A stretch of 64,000 nucleotides of DNA from contig SCMT01000023.1 of the NCBI GenBank assembly GCA_005502915.1, positions 1-64,000 on the forward strand. The letters are read 5' to 3'. Made by a program: the position numbers and the translations under genes. Positions 27,825 through 40,780 of this stretch are shown in pieces; within the stretch, counting starts at the first letter, position 1; every line of letters begins with the position of its first letter. The notes below the pieces were generated by a model that had not been told where the DNA came from, did not search any database, and worked only from the letters and a program-made list of their open reading frames with translations. This stretch comes from Lysobacteraceae bacterium 2PB (GTDB taxonomy: Bacteria > Pseudomonadota > Gammaproteobacteria > Xanthomonadales > Xanthomonadaceae).

Positions 27825-28223
27825 TCAGCCCGCCAGCCAGCGCAGGCTCATGCCGACGCCGATCCCGGCCATGAGCAGCAGGGCGCCCCAGGTCAGCAAG
27901 GTGCCCCAGAAGCGCCCGAACGAGGTCCCGGCGCTGCGCGACAGGCCGATCGCGTGCAGCACGCGCCCCAGCAGCAGGGCGCCGCCGCAGACCCACAGCC
28001 AGAGCGCGCCCAGTCCTGACAGTTCCAGCAGTCCGAGCAGGATCAGCGCCATCGGCACGTATTCGACGAAATTGGCGTGCGCCCGCATCTTCTTCATCAG
28101 CGGCTTGTCGCCGCCGTCGCCCAGGCCGATCTTCGCGCTGCGGCGATGCGCGACCACGCGCACCGCGAGCAGCAGCATCAGCAGGACATGGAGGGAAGCG
28201 AACAGCAGGGTGATCTTGGGCAT
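27825..28223 (-). CDS. MAPEG family membrane protein
   Basis: 132 residues, four membrane helices. The MAPEG signature RAHANFVEYVPMALILL (about 47-63) and the later GRVLHAIGLSR are clear. Eukaryotic members are glutathione-dependent microsomal enzymes; bacterial ones such as YecN are mostly uncharacterised. Convergent with the DUF4105 gene, 6 bp between stops. Confidence 0.9.
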   Translation of the reverse strand: MPKITLLFASLHVLLMLLLAVRVVAHRRSAKIGLGDGGDKPLMKKMRAHANFVEYVPMALILLGLLELSGLGALWLWVCGGALLLGRVLHAIGLSRSAGTSFGRFWGTLLTWGALLLMAGIGVGMSLRWLAG

Positions 28224-28354
28224 GGGGCGTCCGTGTAAGGGGATGGGTCGCCCTCAGCATGCCATGCGCGGCAGGCCGCCCGAACAGGCGAACCCGGAAC
28301 GAAGCATCCGCCCTCCCCGCCGCCCCATGGCGCGAGAAGGTCGGCACGGATCAA

Positions 28355-29245
28355 TCAGGCGTGCAACACCCTCGCCTGGAGCGCCGGCACCTCGTGGTCG
28401 GTGCCGTAGCGCCCCTTCTCGTCGCGCACCACGCGCGCCAGGGCGCAGTCGGGATCGTGGGTGAAGAACAGGTGCACGCCGCGCGCCAGCTTGTCGTCCA
28501 GGAAGGCGCGCTTCTCGTCGATCAGCAGTTCGGGGTTGCGGTCGTAGCCCATCGTGATCGGCACGTGCACCCAGGGGCGTCCCGGAATCAGGTCGGCGCA
28601 GAACACCACGCCGCCATGCGCTTCGCCATCGATGCGCTCGGGGCCGACGATCTCGGCCAGCATCAGCCCGGGCGTGTGCCCGTCGCTGTAGTGGAAACGC
28701 ACGCTGTCGCCGAGCGCGGCGCAATGCGTGCCATCGACGATCTCCAGCCGGCCGCTGGCTTCGAGCAGGCCGGGCAGTTCGGGAATGAAGCTGGCGCGGT
28801 CGCGCGAATGCGGCGCCTTCGCCCGCTCCCAGCAACCGCGGCTGACCACGAAGGTGGCATTCGGAAACAGCAGTGCCGGCGCGACGCCCTCGCGCCAGGG
28901 CGCGAGCAGGCCGCCGGCGTGGTCGAAATGCAGGTGCGAGAGCACCACGACGTCGATGTCTTCGTGGGAGAAACCGGCGTCCGCCAGCGAATCGAGCAGC
29001 ACATGACGTTCCTCGACCACGCCGTAGCGCTCGCGCAGCTTCGGTTCGAAGAACGCGCCGATGCCGGTCTCGAAGAGCACGGTCTTTCCGTTCAGCGGCG
29101 AAGCCAGCAGCGCGCGGCAGGCCAGCGCGATGCGGTTCTGCGCGTCCGGCGGCGACCACTTTTCCCAGACCGCGCGCGGCGCATTGCCGAACATTGCGCC
29201 ACCGTCGAGCTTCTGCGAATTGCCGAGGAGTGACCAGAGTTTCAT
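28355..29245 (-). CDS. Metallo-beta-lactamase-fold hydrolase
   Basis: 296 residues with the binuclear metal motif [10 protein letters not shown] (H104, H106, D108, H109), a later SDGHTPG and FCADLIPG, and FFTHDPDCA. No signal peptide, so cytosolic. Resembles lactonase or glyoxalase-II-like hydrolases; substrate unknown. Separated by about 60 bp from ggt upstream on the same strand; possibly part of that unit. Confidence 0.85.
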   Translation of the reverse strand: MKLWSLLGNSQKLDGGAMFGNAPRAVWEKWSPPDAQNRIALACRALLASPLNGKTVLFETGIGAFFEPKLRERYGVVEERHVLLDSLADAGFSHEDIDVVVLSHLHFDHAGGLLAPWREGVAPALLFPNATFVVSRGCWERAKAPHSRDRASFIPELPGLLEASGRLEIVDGTHCAALGDSVRFHYSDGHTPGLMLAEIVGPERIDGEAHGGVVFCADLIPGRPWVHVPITMGYDRNPELLIDEKRAFLDDKLARGVHLFFTHDPDCALARVVRDEKGRYGTDHEVPALQARVLHA

Positions 29246-29306
29246 GGCGGATGCCTCCGTGGGTGTCGCCAGCGGATCGTCGCAGGCGGATCGTTATGCA
29301 GCAGGG

Positions 29307-31067
29307 TCAGGGAGCCGGCGCGGTATCCACCACCGCCTTGCCCACCGGATTGCGCGGATCGGTGCCGCCGCGCAGCACGTTGGCGCGACGGTCCCATTCC
29401 ACGGTCTGCAGGTTGCCCCAGGCGTCGCTGGAACGGCGGCCGGCCGGAGCTTCCTTCGGCGAATTCACGGTGTGGCCCATCGCGCGCAGCGCGGCGACCA
29501 CGTCGTCCGGCAGCGCGTCGCGCTCGATGCCGATCGCGTCGGGCATCCACTGGTGGTGGAAGCGCGGCAGTGCCGCGACCGCCTGCGCATCGAGGCCGTC
29601 GGCGTAGCCGAGGATGCCCAGCAGCACCATCGTGATGATGCGGCTGCCGCCCGGCGTGCCGAGCACCGCCACGCGGTCCTGCGAGACCATGAAGGTCGGC
29701 GTCATCGAGCTGAGCATGCGCTTGCCGGGCTTCGGCGCGTTGGCGGCGTAGCCCATCACGCCGAAGGCATTCGGCGTGCCGGGCTTGAGCGCGAAATCGT
29801 CCATCTCGTTGTTGAGCAGCACGCCGGTGCCGGGCACCACCATGCCCGAGCCGAACAGCAGGTTCACCGTCTGCGTGGCGGCGACGCGGTTGCCCTCGGC
29901 GTCGATGATCGAGAAGTGCGTGGTCTCCTCGTCTTCCATCGGCGTCTGCTCGCCCGACAGCAGGTCGCTGGGCGTGGCCTTGCGCGGGTTGATCGTCGAA
30001 CGCTGGCCGGCCGCATAGTCGCGGCTCATCAGCTGGCGCACCGGGATCTTCACGAAGTCCGGGTCGCCGAGGAAGAAGGTGCGATCGCGGTAGGCGCGGC
30101 GCATGGCCTCGACGGTCAGATGCACGCGCTCGGCCTGCGGCAGTTTCGCCAGGTCCCAGGGTTCGAGCATCTGCAGCATCTGGGCCAGCGCGATGCCGCC
30201 GGACGACGGCGGCGGCGAGGTGACGATCTGCCAGCCGTCGTATTCGAAGCGCAGCGGCGCGCGCTCGCGGATGCGGTAGCCAGCCAGCTCTTCGGCGGTC
30301 CAGCGCCCGCCCTCGGCCTTCACCCCGGCCAGCAGCTTCTTCGCGACCGGGCCGCGATAGAACCCGTCGAAACCGCGTTCGGCCAGGAGTTCCAGCGTGC
30401 GCGCCAAGTCGGGCTGTTTCAGGATCTCGCCCTCTTCGGGCGCATCGCCATCGGCGAGGAACACCGCGCGCGTGCCCTTGTAGCGCTCCATCACGTCGCG
30501 GCGGCTTGCGTAGCCTTTGGCGAATCGCGCGTAGACCGGAAAGCCCTCGCGCGCGATGCGGATCGCCGGTGCGAGCGACACCGTCAGCGGCAAGCGGCCG
30601 TGGCGCGTGGCCAGGTGGACGAGACCCGCAGGCAGGCCGGGAATGCCCGCCGACCACGGGCCGTTCTCGGCGCGATCGCGGTCGAAGCTGCCGTCGGGCT
30701 TGAGATAGGCCTCCGGCGTGGCCGAGGCCGGCGCGATCTCGCGCGCGTCGATGAAATGGTCCTGGCCGGTCTTCGCATCGTGCAGCAGGAAGAACCCGCC
30801 GCCGCCGATGCCCGAGGAGATCGGTTCGACCACGGACAGCACCGACGACACCGCGACCGCGGCATCGAAGGCGTTGCCGCCCTGGCGCAGGATCTCCAGG
30901 CCGGCGTCGGTGGCGAGCGCGTGGGCGCTGGCGATCGCGGCGCCCGGCGGGCGCGCGGCCGTTGCGGTGTCGGGCGCCTGCGCGGCCTGCGCGTTCGAGG
31001 GCAGGAGCGGCGACAGCAGCAGCGCCGAGGACAGCGCCGCATGCAGCGCCCAGCGAACGGTCTTCAT
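29307..31067 (-). CDS. ggt: Gamma-glutamyltranspeptidase
   Basis: 586 residues from the ATG at 31067, which starts a signal peptide ending SNAQAAQ. Substrate-binding R109 (DARE), the autoprocessing Thr nucleophile T382 (EETTHFS), and GTPGGSRI near the end are all present. Processed in the periplasm into large and small subunits; cleaves gamma-glutamyl bonds of glutathione and similar compounds. Its ATG overlaps the stop of the ferredoxin gene (ATGA). Confidence 0.95.
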   Translation of the reverse strand: MKTVRWALHAALSSALLLSPLLPSNAQAAQAPDTATAARPPGAAIASAHALATDAGLEILRQGGNAFDAAVAVSSVLSVVEPISSGIGGGGFFLLHDAKTGQDHFIDAREIAPASATPEAYLKPDGSFDRDRAENGPWSAGIPGLPAGLVHLATRHGRLPLTVSLAPAIRIAREGFPVYARFAKGYASRRDVMERYKGTRAVFLADGDAPEEGEILKQPDLARTLELLAERGFDGFYRGPVAKKLLAGVKAEGGRWTAEELAGYRIRERAPLRFEYDGWQIVTSPPPSSGGIALAQMLQMLEPWDLAKLPQAERVHLTVEAMRRAYRDRTFFLGDPDFVKIPVRQLMSRDYAAGQRSTINPRKATPSDLLSGEQTPMEDEETTHFSIIDAEGNRVAATQTVNLLFGSGMVVPGTGVLLNNEMDDFALKPGTPNAFGVMGYAANAPKPGKRMLSSMTPTFMVSQDRVAVLGTPGGSRIITMVLLGILGYADGLDAQAVAALPRFHHQWMPDAIGIERDALPDDVVAALRAMGHTVNSPKEAPAGRRSSDAWGNLQTVEWDRRANVLRGGTDPRNPVGKAVVDTAPAP

Positions 31068-31318
31068 GGTTCTTCCTTCTGCAGGCGCGCGAGCTTGGCG
31101 AGCAGGGCTTCGTGCGACTCGGGGAATTCGGGATCCGGGTCGATGCATTCGACCGGACAGACGACGACGCATTGCGGTTCGTCGTAGTGACCGACGCATT
31201 CGGTGCAGCGCGCCGGGTCGATCACGTAGATGACTTCGCCCTGCGAGATGGCGCGGTTCGGGCAGGCCGGCTCGCAGACATCGCAGTTGACGCAGAGTTC
31301 GTTGATCTTCAGCGACAT
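31064..31318 (-). CDS. YfhL-type 2[4Fe-4S] ferredoxin
   Basis: 84 residues. Cluster I: C9-x2-C12-x2-C15-x3-C19 (CVNCDVCEPACP). Cluster II: C38-x2-C41-x8-C50-x3-C54, where the 8-residue gap is typical of the Allochromatium/YfhL type. Low-potential electron carrier in the cytosol. Translationally coupled to ggt, an unexpected partner, but in the related Xanthomonadales coaD and rsmD also lie just upstream as here. Confidence 0.93.
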   Translation of the reverse strand: MSLKINELCVNCDVCEPACPNRAISQGEVIYVIDPARCTECVGHYDEPQCVVVCPVECIDPDPEFPESHEALLAKLARLQKEEP

Positions 31319-31455
31319 GGGGGCATCACAGGCGCGCCTGCTCGGGATTGCGTTCCGGCGGCGGCGGACGCTGCAGGCACGATCCGCCGCAGCGCGGGAA
31401 AGACGGCGGGGACGCGATGGCGCGTCCCCGTCCGTCAGGGATCACCGAAGCGCGA

Positions 31456-31947
31456 TCACTTGGCTTCGACGAAGATGTAGTCGATGCCCGATGCGGACAC
31501 GGCCGTCTTCACGCGCTGATCGTCCTCGGCCTTGCCGATGAAGACCAGCTTCACGCCCTTGAGCTTGTCCGGCTTCACTTCGGCGAACGCGGCCACGATC
31601 ATGTCGGCGGTCTTCGCCGAATTCGGCGACGCGAAGGCCAGCATGTTGCCCTTGAGGATGCCGCGCGAGACGTCGGACTTGGCCTTGTCGAGCAGACGGT
31701 CGTAGCTGCCCTGGAAGTCGGCGGACGCCTCGGACGGCAGCAGGTAGACGAACGGAGCGCTGGTCACGCCGTCCATGTGCCGGCCGACCACGTCGGTGAC
31801 GTAGACGCGCCACGCGCTGGCGTCGTCGTTGACGGGGGCGCTGACCGGGGCCTTCTCCGCTGCCTTCGGGGCTTCCTCGGCCTTGTTGCAGGCCGCGAGC
31901 GGCAGTGCGAGGACGGCGATCATCAGCAGGCGTGCGATGGTGTTCAT
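31456..31947 (-). CDS. Small lipoprotein of unknown function
   Basis: 163 residues from the ATG at 31947. A lipoprotein signal with lipobox LAAC (LALPLAACNKAEEAP) is followed by an Ala/Pro/Lys linker and a domain of about 125 residues (SAWRVYVTDVVGRHMDGV, FVYLLP, FIGKAEDD, IDYIFVEAK) with an alternating beta-alpha look. No family recognised. Codon use matches its neighbours. Probably outer- or inner-membrane-anchored in the periplasm. Confidence 0.8.
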   Translation of the reverse strand: MNTIARLLMIAVLALPLAACNKAEEAPKAAEKAPVSAPVNDDASAWRVYVTDVVGRHMDGVTSAPFVYLLPSEASADFQGSYDRLLDKAKSDVSRGILKGNMLAFASPNSAKTADMIVAAFAEVKPDKLKGVKLVFIGKAEDDQRVKTAVSASGIDYIFVEAK

Positions 31948-32117
31948 GGGTCGATCTCCCCTCTGGTGTGGTTCGTGGTGTGGTGGGGTGGCAAGTTGCG
32001 CGGCCCCGATGGGCCGTCCGCACCGATTGTAGTGCACCGGGTCGAGCCCGGGGACGAGGGTTCCCCCGCCCGGCACATCCGGCAATCCGACTTCCGCGAT
32101 CCGACGTCCGACCCCGG

Positions 32118-36910
<4,793 letters not shown>

Positions 36911-36923
36911 GAGGCACGAGCCG

Positions 36924-37202
36924 ATGGCCCGCACCGTATTCTGCGAACACGAACAACGCGAGACCGATGGACTGGATTTCCCGCCGTGGCCCGGCGAACT
37001 CGGCCAGCGCGTCTACACGCGCATCGGCAAGGGCGCCTGGCAGAAATGGCTGGTCCACCAGACGATGCTGATCAACGAAAACCGGCTCTCGCCCATGAAT
37101 CCGGAGCATCGGAAATACCTGCAGGGCGAGATGGAGAAATTCCTCTTCGGTGACGGCGCGGAGAAGCCGGCCGGCTACGTGCCCGAGGATCAGGCGCCCT
37201 GA
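36924..37202 (+). CDS. yggX: Probable Fe(2+)-trafficking protein
   Basis: 92 residues matching the YggX family: [18 protein letters not shown] with the single conserved Cys, then [21 protein letters not shown] and a C-terminal MEKFLFG. Proposed to protect Fe-S enzymes such as MutY against oxidation. Cytosolic. Its stop lies 1 bp from the convergent DUF6491 stop. Confidence 0.95.
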   Translation: MARTVFCEHEQRETDGLDFPPWPGELGQRVYTRIGKGAWQKWLVHQTMLINENRLSPMNPEHRKYLQGEMEKFLFGDGAEKPAGYVPEDQAP

Positions 37203-37203
37203 C

Positions 37204-37686
37204 TCAGCCGCCGGAGGCCTGCGCCGACGCAGGTTCGTCGGTAGCGCGACGCATCTTGCGTTCCTCGCGCAGCCGCTTCTCGTCGGCACGCAGCGCCTTC
37301 ACGTTCAAGGGGCGGATTTCCCGGATCTGGCAGGTGCTCGGGCCACCCGCCGCGCCGCGCACGTAGACCTGGTCGAAGCGCGCACTGATCCGGCCACCGA
37401 AGCTGCGGATGCCGATGCTGTCGGCGAAATCCAGGCCGATGCACGGACTGTGCACGTCGATCAGATACGCCTGGCTGGGACGCGTCCACAGCGCGAAGGC
37501 CTTGTCGCCCAAGGGCGTCCATCCGCTGTAGCTGCCGAGATACTGGATGCTGTCGACCGGCTCGCCGGCATGGCTGCGGTAGAGCGCGAGACGCTCGGCC
37601 TCGCGGGCGGCGGGATCGGTGGCGCAGGCGGTTGAGGTTGCGGCGGCGATCAGCACGAACGAAAGAGCGAGGGCGCGGGTCATCAT
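37204..37686 (-). CDS. DUF6491-like lipoprotein
   Basis: 160 residues from the first of two ATGs (37686; GGAG 6-7 nt upstream). Lipobox-like STAC at about 20-24, then the domain with EPVDSIQYLGSYSGWTPLGD, DVHSPCIGLDFADSIGIRS and CQIREIRPLNV seen in Xanthomonadaceae DUF6491 proteins. Charged C-terminus. Periplasmic, function unknown. Confidence 0.8.
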   Translation of the reverse strand: MMTRALALSFVLIAAATSTACATDPAAREAERLALYRSHAGEPVDSIQYLGSYSGWTPLGDKAFALWTRPSQAYLIDVHSPCIGLDFADSIGIRSFGGRISARFDQVYVRGAAGGPSTCQIREIRPLNVKALRADEKRLREERKMRRATDEPASAQASGG

Positions 37687-37832
37687 GGCGGTCTCCGGGG
37701 GACGCGGATGTCGGTGTTCGTCCGCGATGATGCGCCTCCCCACCGGCGAGGCAAAGCACCCCCGCCGCACGATTCAGCACGGAGCCGGCTTGCTCTCCCC
37801 CGCATCACCCCGTATCATTGTCGGCTCAGCGT

Positions 37833-37908
37833 GGCCGGGTAGCTCAGTTGGTAGAGCAGGGGATTGAAAATCCCCGTGTCGGGGGTTCGATTCCCTCCCC
37901 GGCCACCA
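37833..37908 (+). tRNA. tRNA-Phe (GAA)
   Basis: Complete cloverleaf with encoded CCA. Acceptor GGCCGGG/CCCGGCC, D-arm GCTC/GAGC, anticodon stem GGGGA/TCCCC with loop TTGAAAA (GAA at 37866-37868), variable loop GTGTC, T-arm with one G-T pair. Its A37 environment is a substrate for MiaA/MiaB. Confidence 0.97.
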
Positions 37909-37919
37909 CGCATTCCAAA

Positions 37920-37941
37920 GCCGCGCATCGCGCGGCTTTTT
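37920..37941 (+). terminator. Terminator after tRNA-Phe
   Basis: Stem GCCGCGC/GCGCGGC, loop ATC, then TTTTT, 11 bp past the CCA end. Confidence 0.9.
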
Positions 37942-38039
37942 CGTGGCCGACATCCGGCCGTCCCTGCGCATCGCGCCGACGAACGCGCGTCGCCGCTGTG
38001 GCACCATCTGCAGCCCTTCCCCCTGCAGGAACCGATGCC

Positions 38040-38384
38040 ATGATCCAACGCTTCGACGTGGGCGCACGCCTGTCCGAAATGGCGGTGCACGGAAACACGG
38101 TGTATCTCGCCGGCCAGATCGCCGATGACGCGACCCAGGACATCCGCGGCCAGACCCGCCAGGTGCTCGACGCGATCGACGCCCTGCTCGCCCGCGCCGG
38201 CACAGATCGCAGCAGGATCCTCATGGCGCAGATCTACCTCGCCGACCTGGCCGATTTCGCGGGCATGAACGAGGTCTGGGACGCCTGGGTGCCCGCCGGC
38301 AACGCCCCGCCGCGCGCGACCGTGCAGGCAGCGCTCGCGAAGCCGGAATGGAAGGTCGAGATCGTCGTCACCGCTGCGGTCTGA
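38040..38384 (+). CDS. RidA family protein
   Basis: 114 residues from the ATG at 38040 (CAGGA upstream). YjgF/YER057c fold: VYLAGQIADD, QVLDAIDALLARAG, ILMAQIYLADL, and the substrate-binding Arg in NAPPRATVQA, with Glu in VEIVVTA. Members with this Arg deaminate reactive 2-aminoacrylate. Cytosolic trimer by family. Lies directly after tRNA-Phe and its terminator. Confidence 0.92.
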   Translation: MIQRFDVGARLSEMAVHGNTVYLAGQIADDATQDIRGQTRQVLDAIDALLARAGTDRSRILMAQIYLADLADFAGMNEVWDAWVPAGNAPPRATVQAALAKPEWKVEIVVTAAV

Positions 38385-38414
38385 TCGTCGCCCGGACCAG
38401 GGCACAACGAAAAA

Positions 38415-38440
38415 GCCCCGTGATCGCCACGGGGCTTTTT
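38415..38440. terminator. Bidirectional terminator between the RidA gene and pilZ
   Basis: Stem GCCCCGTG/CACGGGGC with loop ATCGC, flanked by AAAAA on the left and TTTTT on the right. Serves the rightward RidA gene and the leftward pilZ operon. Confidence 0.92.
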
Positions 38441-38489
38441 GCTGTCCATCGTCAGCGATGGCGGTCGCGCCCCGTCGCGCGGCGCGGCC

Positions 38490-38858
38490 TCACATCGTAT
38501 GCGTCGGCTTGTCCGAATTGAGGATGCCGGCGAGGATGGCTTCGATCTTGCCCTTGATCACTTCCCCTTCGGGCGTCTCGGCGAACTGCACGCCGATGCC
38601 GGCGACGCGGTTGCCCTGCGCGCCCGCAGGCGTGACCCACGAGACCTTGCCGGCGACGGGCAGGCGCTCGGTGGATTCGGGCAGGGTGAGCAGCAGGAAG
38701 ACTTCGTCGCCGATGAAATAGCGCTTGGGCGTGGGAACGAACACGCCGCCGCCCTTGAGGAAGGGCATGTAGGCCTGGAAGAGCGCGTTCTTGTCCTTCA
38801 CCGCGAGCGAGAGGATGCCCTGGCGGGCACCGCCGGCGGCCGTGGGCTTCATGTTCAT
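38490..38858 (-). CDS. pilZ: Type IV pilus assembly protein PilZ
   Basis: 122 residues from the ATG at 38858 (GGAGG 6 nt upstream). Short single PilZ domain: GILSLAVKDKNALFQAYMPFLKGGGVFVPT, then GDEVFLLLTLP and GVQFAE. Pilus-type PilZ proteins lack the RxxxR c-di-GMP motif, as here, and bind PilB/FimX instead. Last gene of the block; ATG overlaps the holB stop by 4 nt. Confidence 0.94.
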   Translation of the reverse strand: MNMKPTAAGGARQGILSLAVKDKNALFQAYMPFLKGGGVFVPTPKRYFIGDEVFLLLTLPESTERLPVAGKVSWVTPAGAQGNRVAGIGVQFAETPEGEVIKGKIEAILAGILNSDKPTHTM

Positions 38859-39895
38859 CGTCTGCCTCCAGAAGTCGTCTGCGATGCCCCGGCGCGCCAC
38901 TGCGCGAGCAGTTCCACCAGCGCGAGGTCCGCGCGCACCGTGGTCCGCAGCAGGTCGCGGGTGCGGTTGGCGGCATCGAACCAGGTTGCGAGCGTGCGGA
39001 TTCTCGACGGATCGGTCAAGCGCCCCGCTTCGGCGACGGCGAGGTCGGCGGCGTGGCGCAGGCGCAGGTCGAGGTCGCCGGCATCGACCCAGCGTTTGGC
39101 GGTCTCCATCGTCGAACGCTCGTTGCGCGCCACGGCCTGCAGGTCCGCGGCGACTTCGCGACGCACGGCCAGGCCGCCGTCGCGCAGCCAGGCATCGGCC
39201 AGACCGGGATGGCCGCGCGCGGCGTCGAGCGCCTCGCGCACGGCGGCATCGGCGTGTCCCTGCGCGCGCAGCCAGGCCTGCGCTTCGTCGAGCGGCGGCA
39301 GGCGGAATTCGAGGCGCTGGCAGCGGCTGCGGATGGTCGCCGGCAGGCGCGCGGGATTGGCGCTGACCAGCCACAGGTAGCGGCCGGGCTGCGGCTCTTC
39401 GAGTGTCTTCAGCAGGGCGTTGCAGGCGGCGTGGTTGATCGCGTCGGCGGGGTCGATGATGGTGACCTGCGAGCGGCCGTACTGCGCGGTCAAGGCGAGC
39501 TTTTCCGAGAGCTTGCGGATCTGTTCGATCACGATCTCGGCGCGCGGCTTGTCGGTCTTGTCGTTGATCTCGTGACCGACCAGCAGCAGGTCGGGATGGC
39601 CGGCATGGCCGAATGGATGCGAGGGCGAGCCGTCGGGCCGTACTTCCAGCGGATCGCGCTGCACGCGGTGCGCGAACAGCAGGCAACCACGGCAGCGCCC
39701 GCAGGCATCGTCGCCGGGTGCGCGGGCCTCGCACAGCAGGCGACGCGCCAGGCGTTCGGCGAGCGCGCGCTTTCCGAGGTGCGCGGGACCGCAGAACAGC
39801 AGGCCATGGCCGAGGCGACCGCTGTCGAGCGCGGCGACAGCCTGGTCGTGGATGCGCTGCTGCCAGGGCGCGAGCGGCGGCAGTTCGAAGCTCAT
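38855..39895 (-). CDS. holB: DNA polymerase III delta' subunit
   Basis: 346 residues. AAA+ fold with the P-loop-like GPAHLGKRALAERLA, four-Cys zinc module (about C56-C74, CGRCRGC), and SRCQRLEF. Part of the clamp loader. Conserved tmk-holB-pilZ order, but here a 148-bp repeat separates it from tmk. Confidence 0.93.
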   Translation of the reverse strand: MSFELPPLAPWQQRIHDQAVAALDSGRLGHGLLFCGPAHLGKRALAERLARRLLCEARAPGDDACGRCRGCLLFAHRVQRDPLEVRPDGSPSHPFGHAGHPDLLLVGHEINDKTDKPRAEIVIEQIRKLSEKLALTAQYGRSQVTIIDPADAINHAACNALLKTLEEPQPGRYLWLVSANPARLPATIRSRCQRLEFRLPPLDEAQAWLRAQGHADAAVREALDAARGHPGLADAWLRDGGLAVRREVAADLQAVARNERSTMETAKRWVDAGDLDLRLRHAADLAVAEAGRLTDPSRIRTLATWFDAANRTRDLLRTTVRADLALVELLAQWRAGASQTTSGGRR

Positions 39896-39928
39896 GCGGA
39901 CGCCTGCCTGCGGGATCCGGAAGAAAGC

Positions 39929-40076
39929 AAATCCCCCCTGCCCCCCTTTTGCAAAGGGGGGAACGTCACGAGGTGCTTAGATCCTGTCGCAAGCTGCAAC
40001 GACATCGCATCGCGACGACGCACACCCCCTTTGCAAAAGGGGGCCGACGGCCGCGCAGCGGTCGGCGGGGGGATTT
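39929..40076. repeat. MITE-like inverted repeat between tmk and holB
   Basis: Ends are inverted copies of AAATCCCCCC (39929-39938) and GGGGGGATTT (40067-40076). Inside each end lies a near-palindrome: CCCCCC-TTTTGCAAA-GGGGGG at 39941-39961 and CCCCCTTTGCAAAAGGGGG at 40025-40043, which are reverse complements of each other. A hairpin CCGACGGCCGC...GCGGTCGG sits near the right end. No reading frame of note. Looks like a non-autonomous dispersed element that lengthened the tmk-holB spacer to 222 bp. Confidence 0.75.
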
Positions 40077-40117
40077 CCGGCTGGGTCATGTGCGGCACAA
40101 GGCTCATGCAGGCGATC

Positions 40118-40780
40118 TCATGCAAACCCGCCGCGATCGATGAACATGCGCAGGATCGCCACGGCGTCGCCGGCGACGACCGAGGCCGGCTGCGAGGCGT
40201 CGATCACGCGCACGCGGGCGGGTTCGGCGCGGGCTCGGGCGAGGAAGCCGGCACGCACGCGCTCGAAGAAGTCGTCGCGTTCGCGTTCGATGCGATCCGG
40301 ATACAAATCACGGCCGAGCGTGCGCTCGCGGCCCTGCGACACGCCCAGGTCGAGCAGCAGGGTCAGGCCAGGCCGGATGCCGACCACGCGGCGTTCCAGT
40401 TCGGCGATGAACGCGAGGTCGAGCCCGCGTCCGCCGCCCTGGTAGGCGTAGCTGGAATCGGTGAAGCGGTCGCTGATCACCCAGGCGCCGCGCGCCAGCG
40501 CCGGCAGCACGGTCTCGCGCACGTGCTGCGCGCGTGAGGCGAACATCAGCAGCAGTTCGGTCTCGGCGGCGATGCGCTCGCCGTCGGGATTGAGCAGCAG
40601 TTCGCGGATGCGTTCGGCCAGCGGCGTGCCGCCAGGCTCGCGGGTGCTGACCACTTCGCGGCCGTCGCGCACCAGGGCGTCGCGCAGCGCGTTGAGCACG
40701 GTGGTCTTGCCCGCACCCTCCCCGCCTTCCAGCGAGACGAAACGCGGATGCGTGGCGATCTCGTCTGCGACGTCGGTCAT
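40118..40780 (-). CDS. tmk: Thymidylate kinase
   Basis: 220 residues from the ATG at 40780. P-loop GGEGAGKTT, DR(FTDSSYAYQGGGRGLD) for substrate binding, and a LID region with RERTLGRD typical of type II bacterial enzymes. Phosphorylates dTMP. ATGA overlap with the mltG stop. Confidence 0.95.
   Translation of the reverse strand: MTDVADEIATHPRFVSLEGGEGAGKTTVLNALRDALVRDGREVVSTREPGGTPLAERIRELLLNPDGERIAAETELLLMFASRAQHVRETVLPALARGAWVISDRFTDSSYAYQGGGRGLDLAFIAELERRVVGIRPGLTLLLDLGVSQGRERTLGRDLYPDRIERERDDFFERVRAGFLARARAEPARVRVIDASQPASVVAGDAVAILRMFIDRGGFA

Noticed and set aside
37833..37908. tRNA-Phe as an integration site
   Set aside because: No integrase or duplicated tRNA end lies nearby; both flanks are core genes.
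39929..40076. CRISPR-like repeat between tmk and holB
   Set aside because: There are only two inverted, not direct, units and no regular spacers or cas genes.
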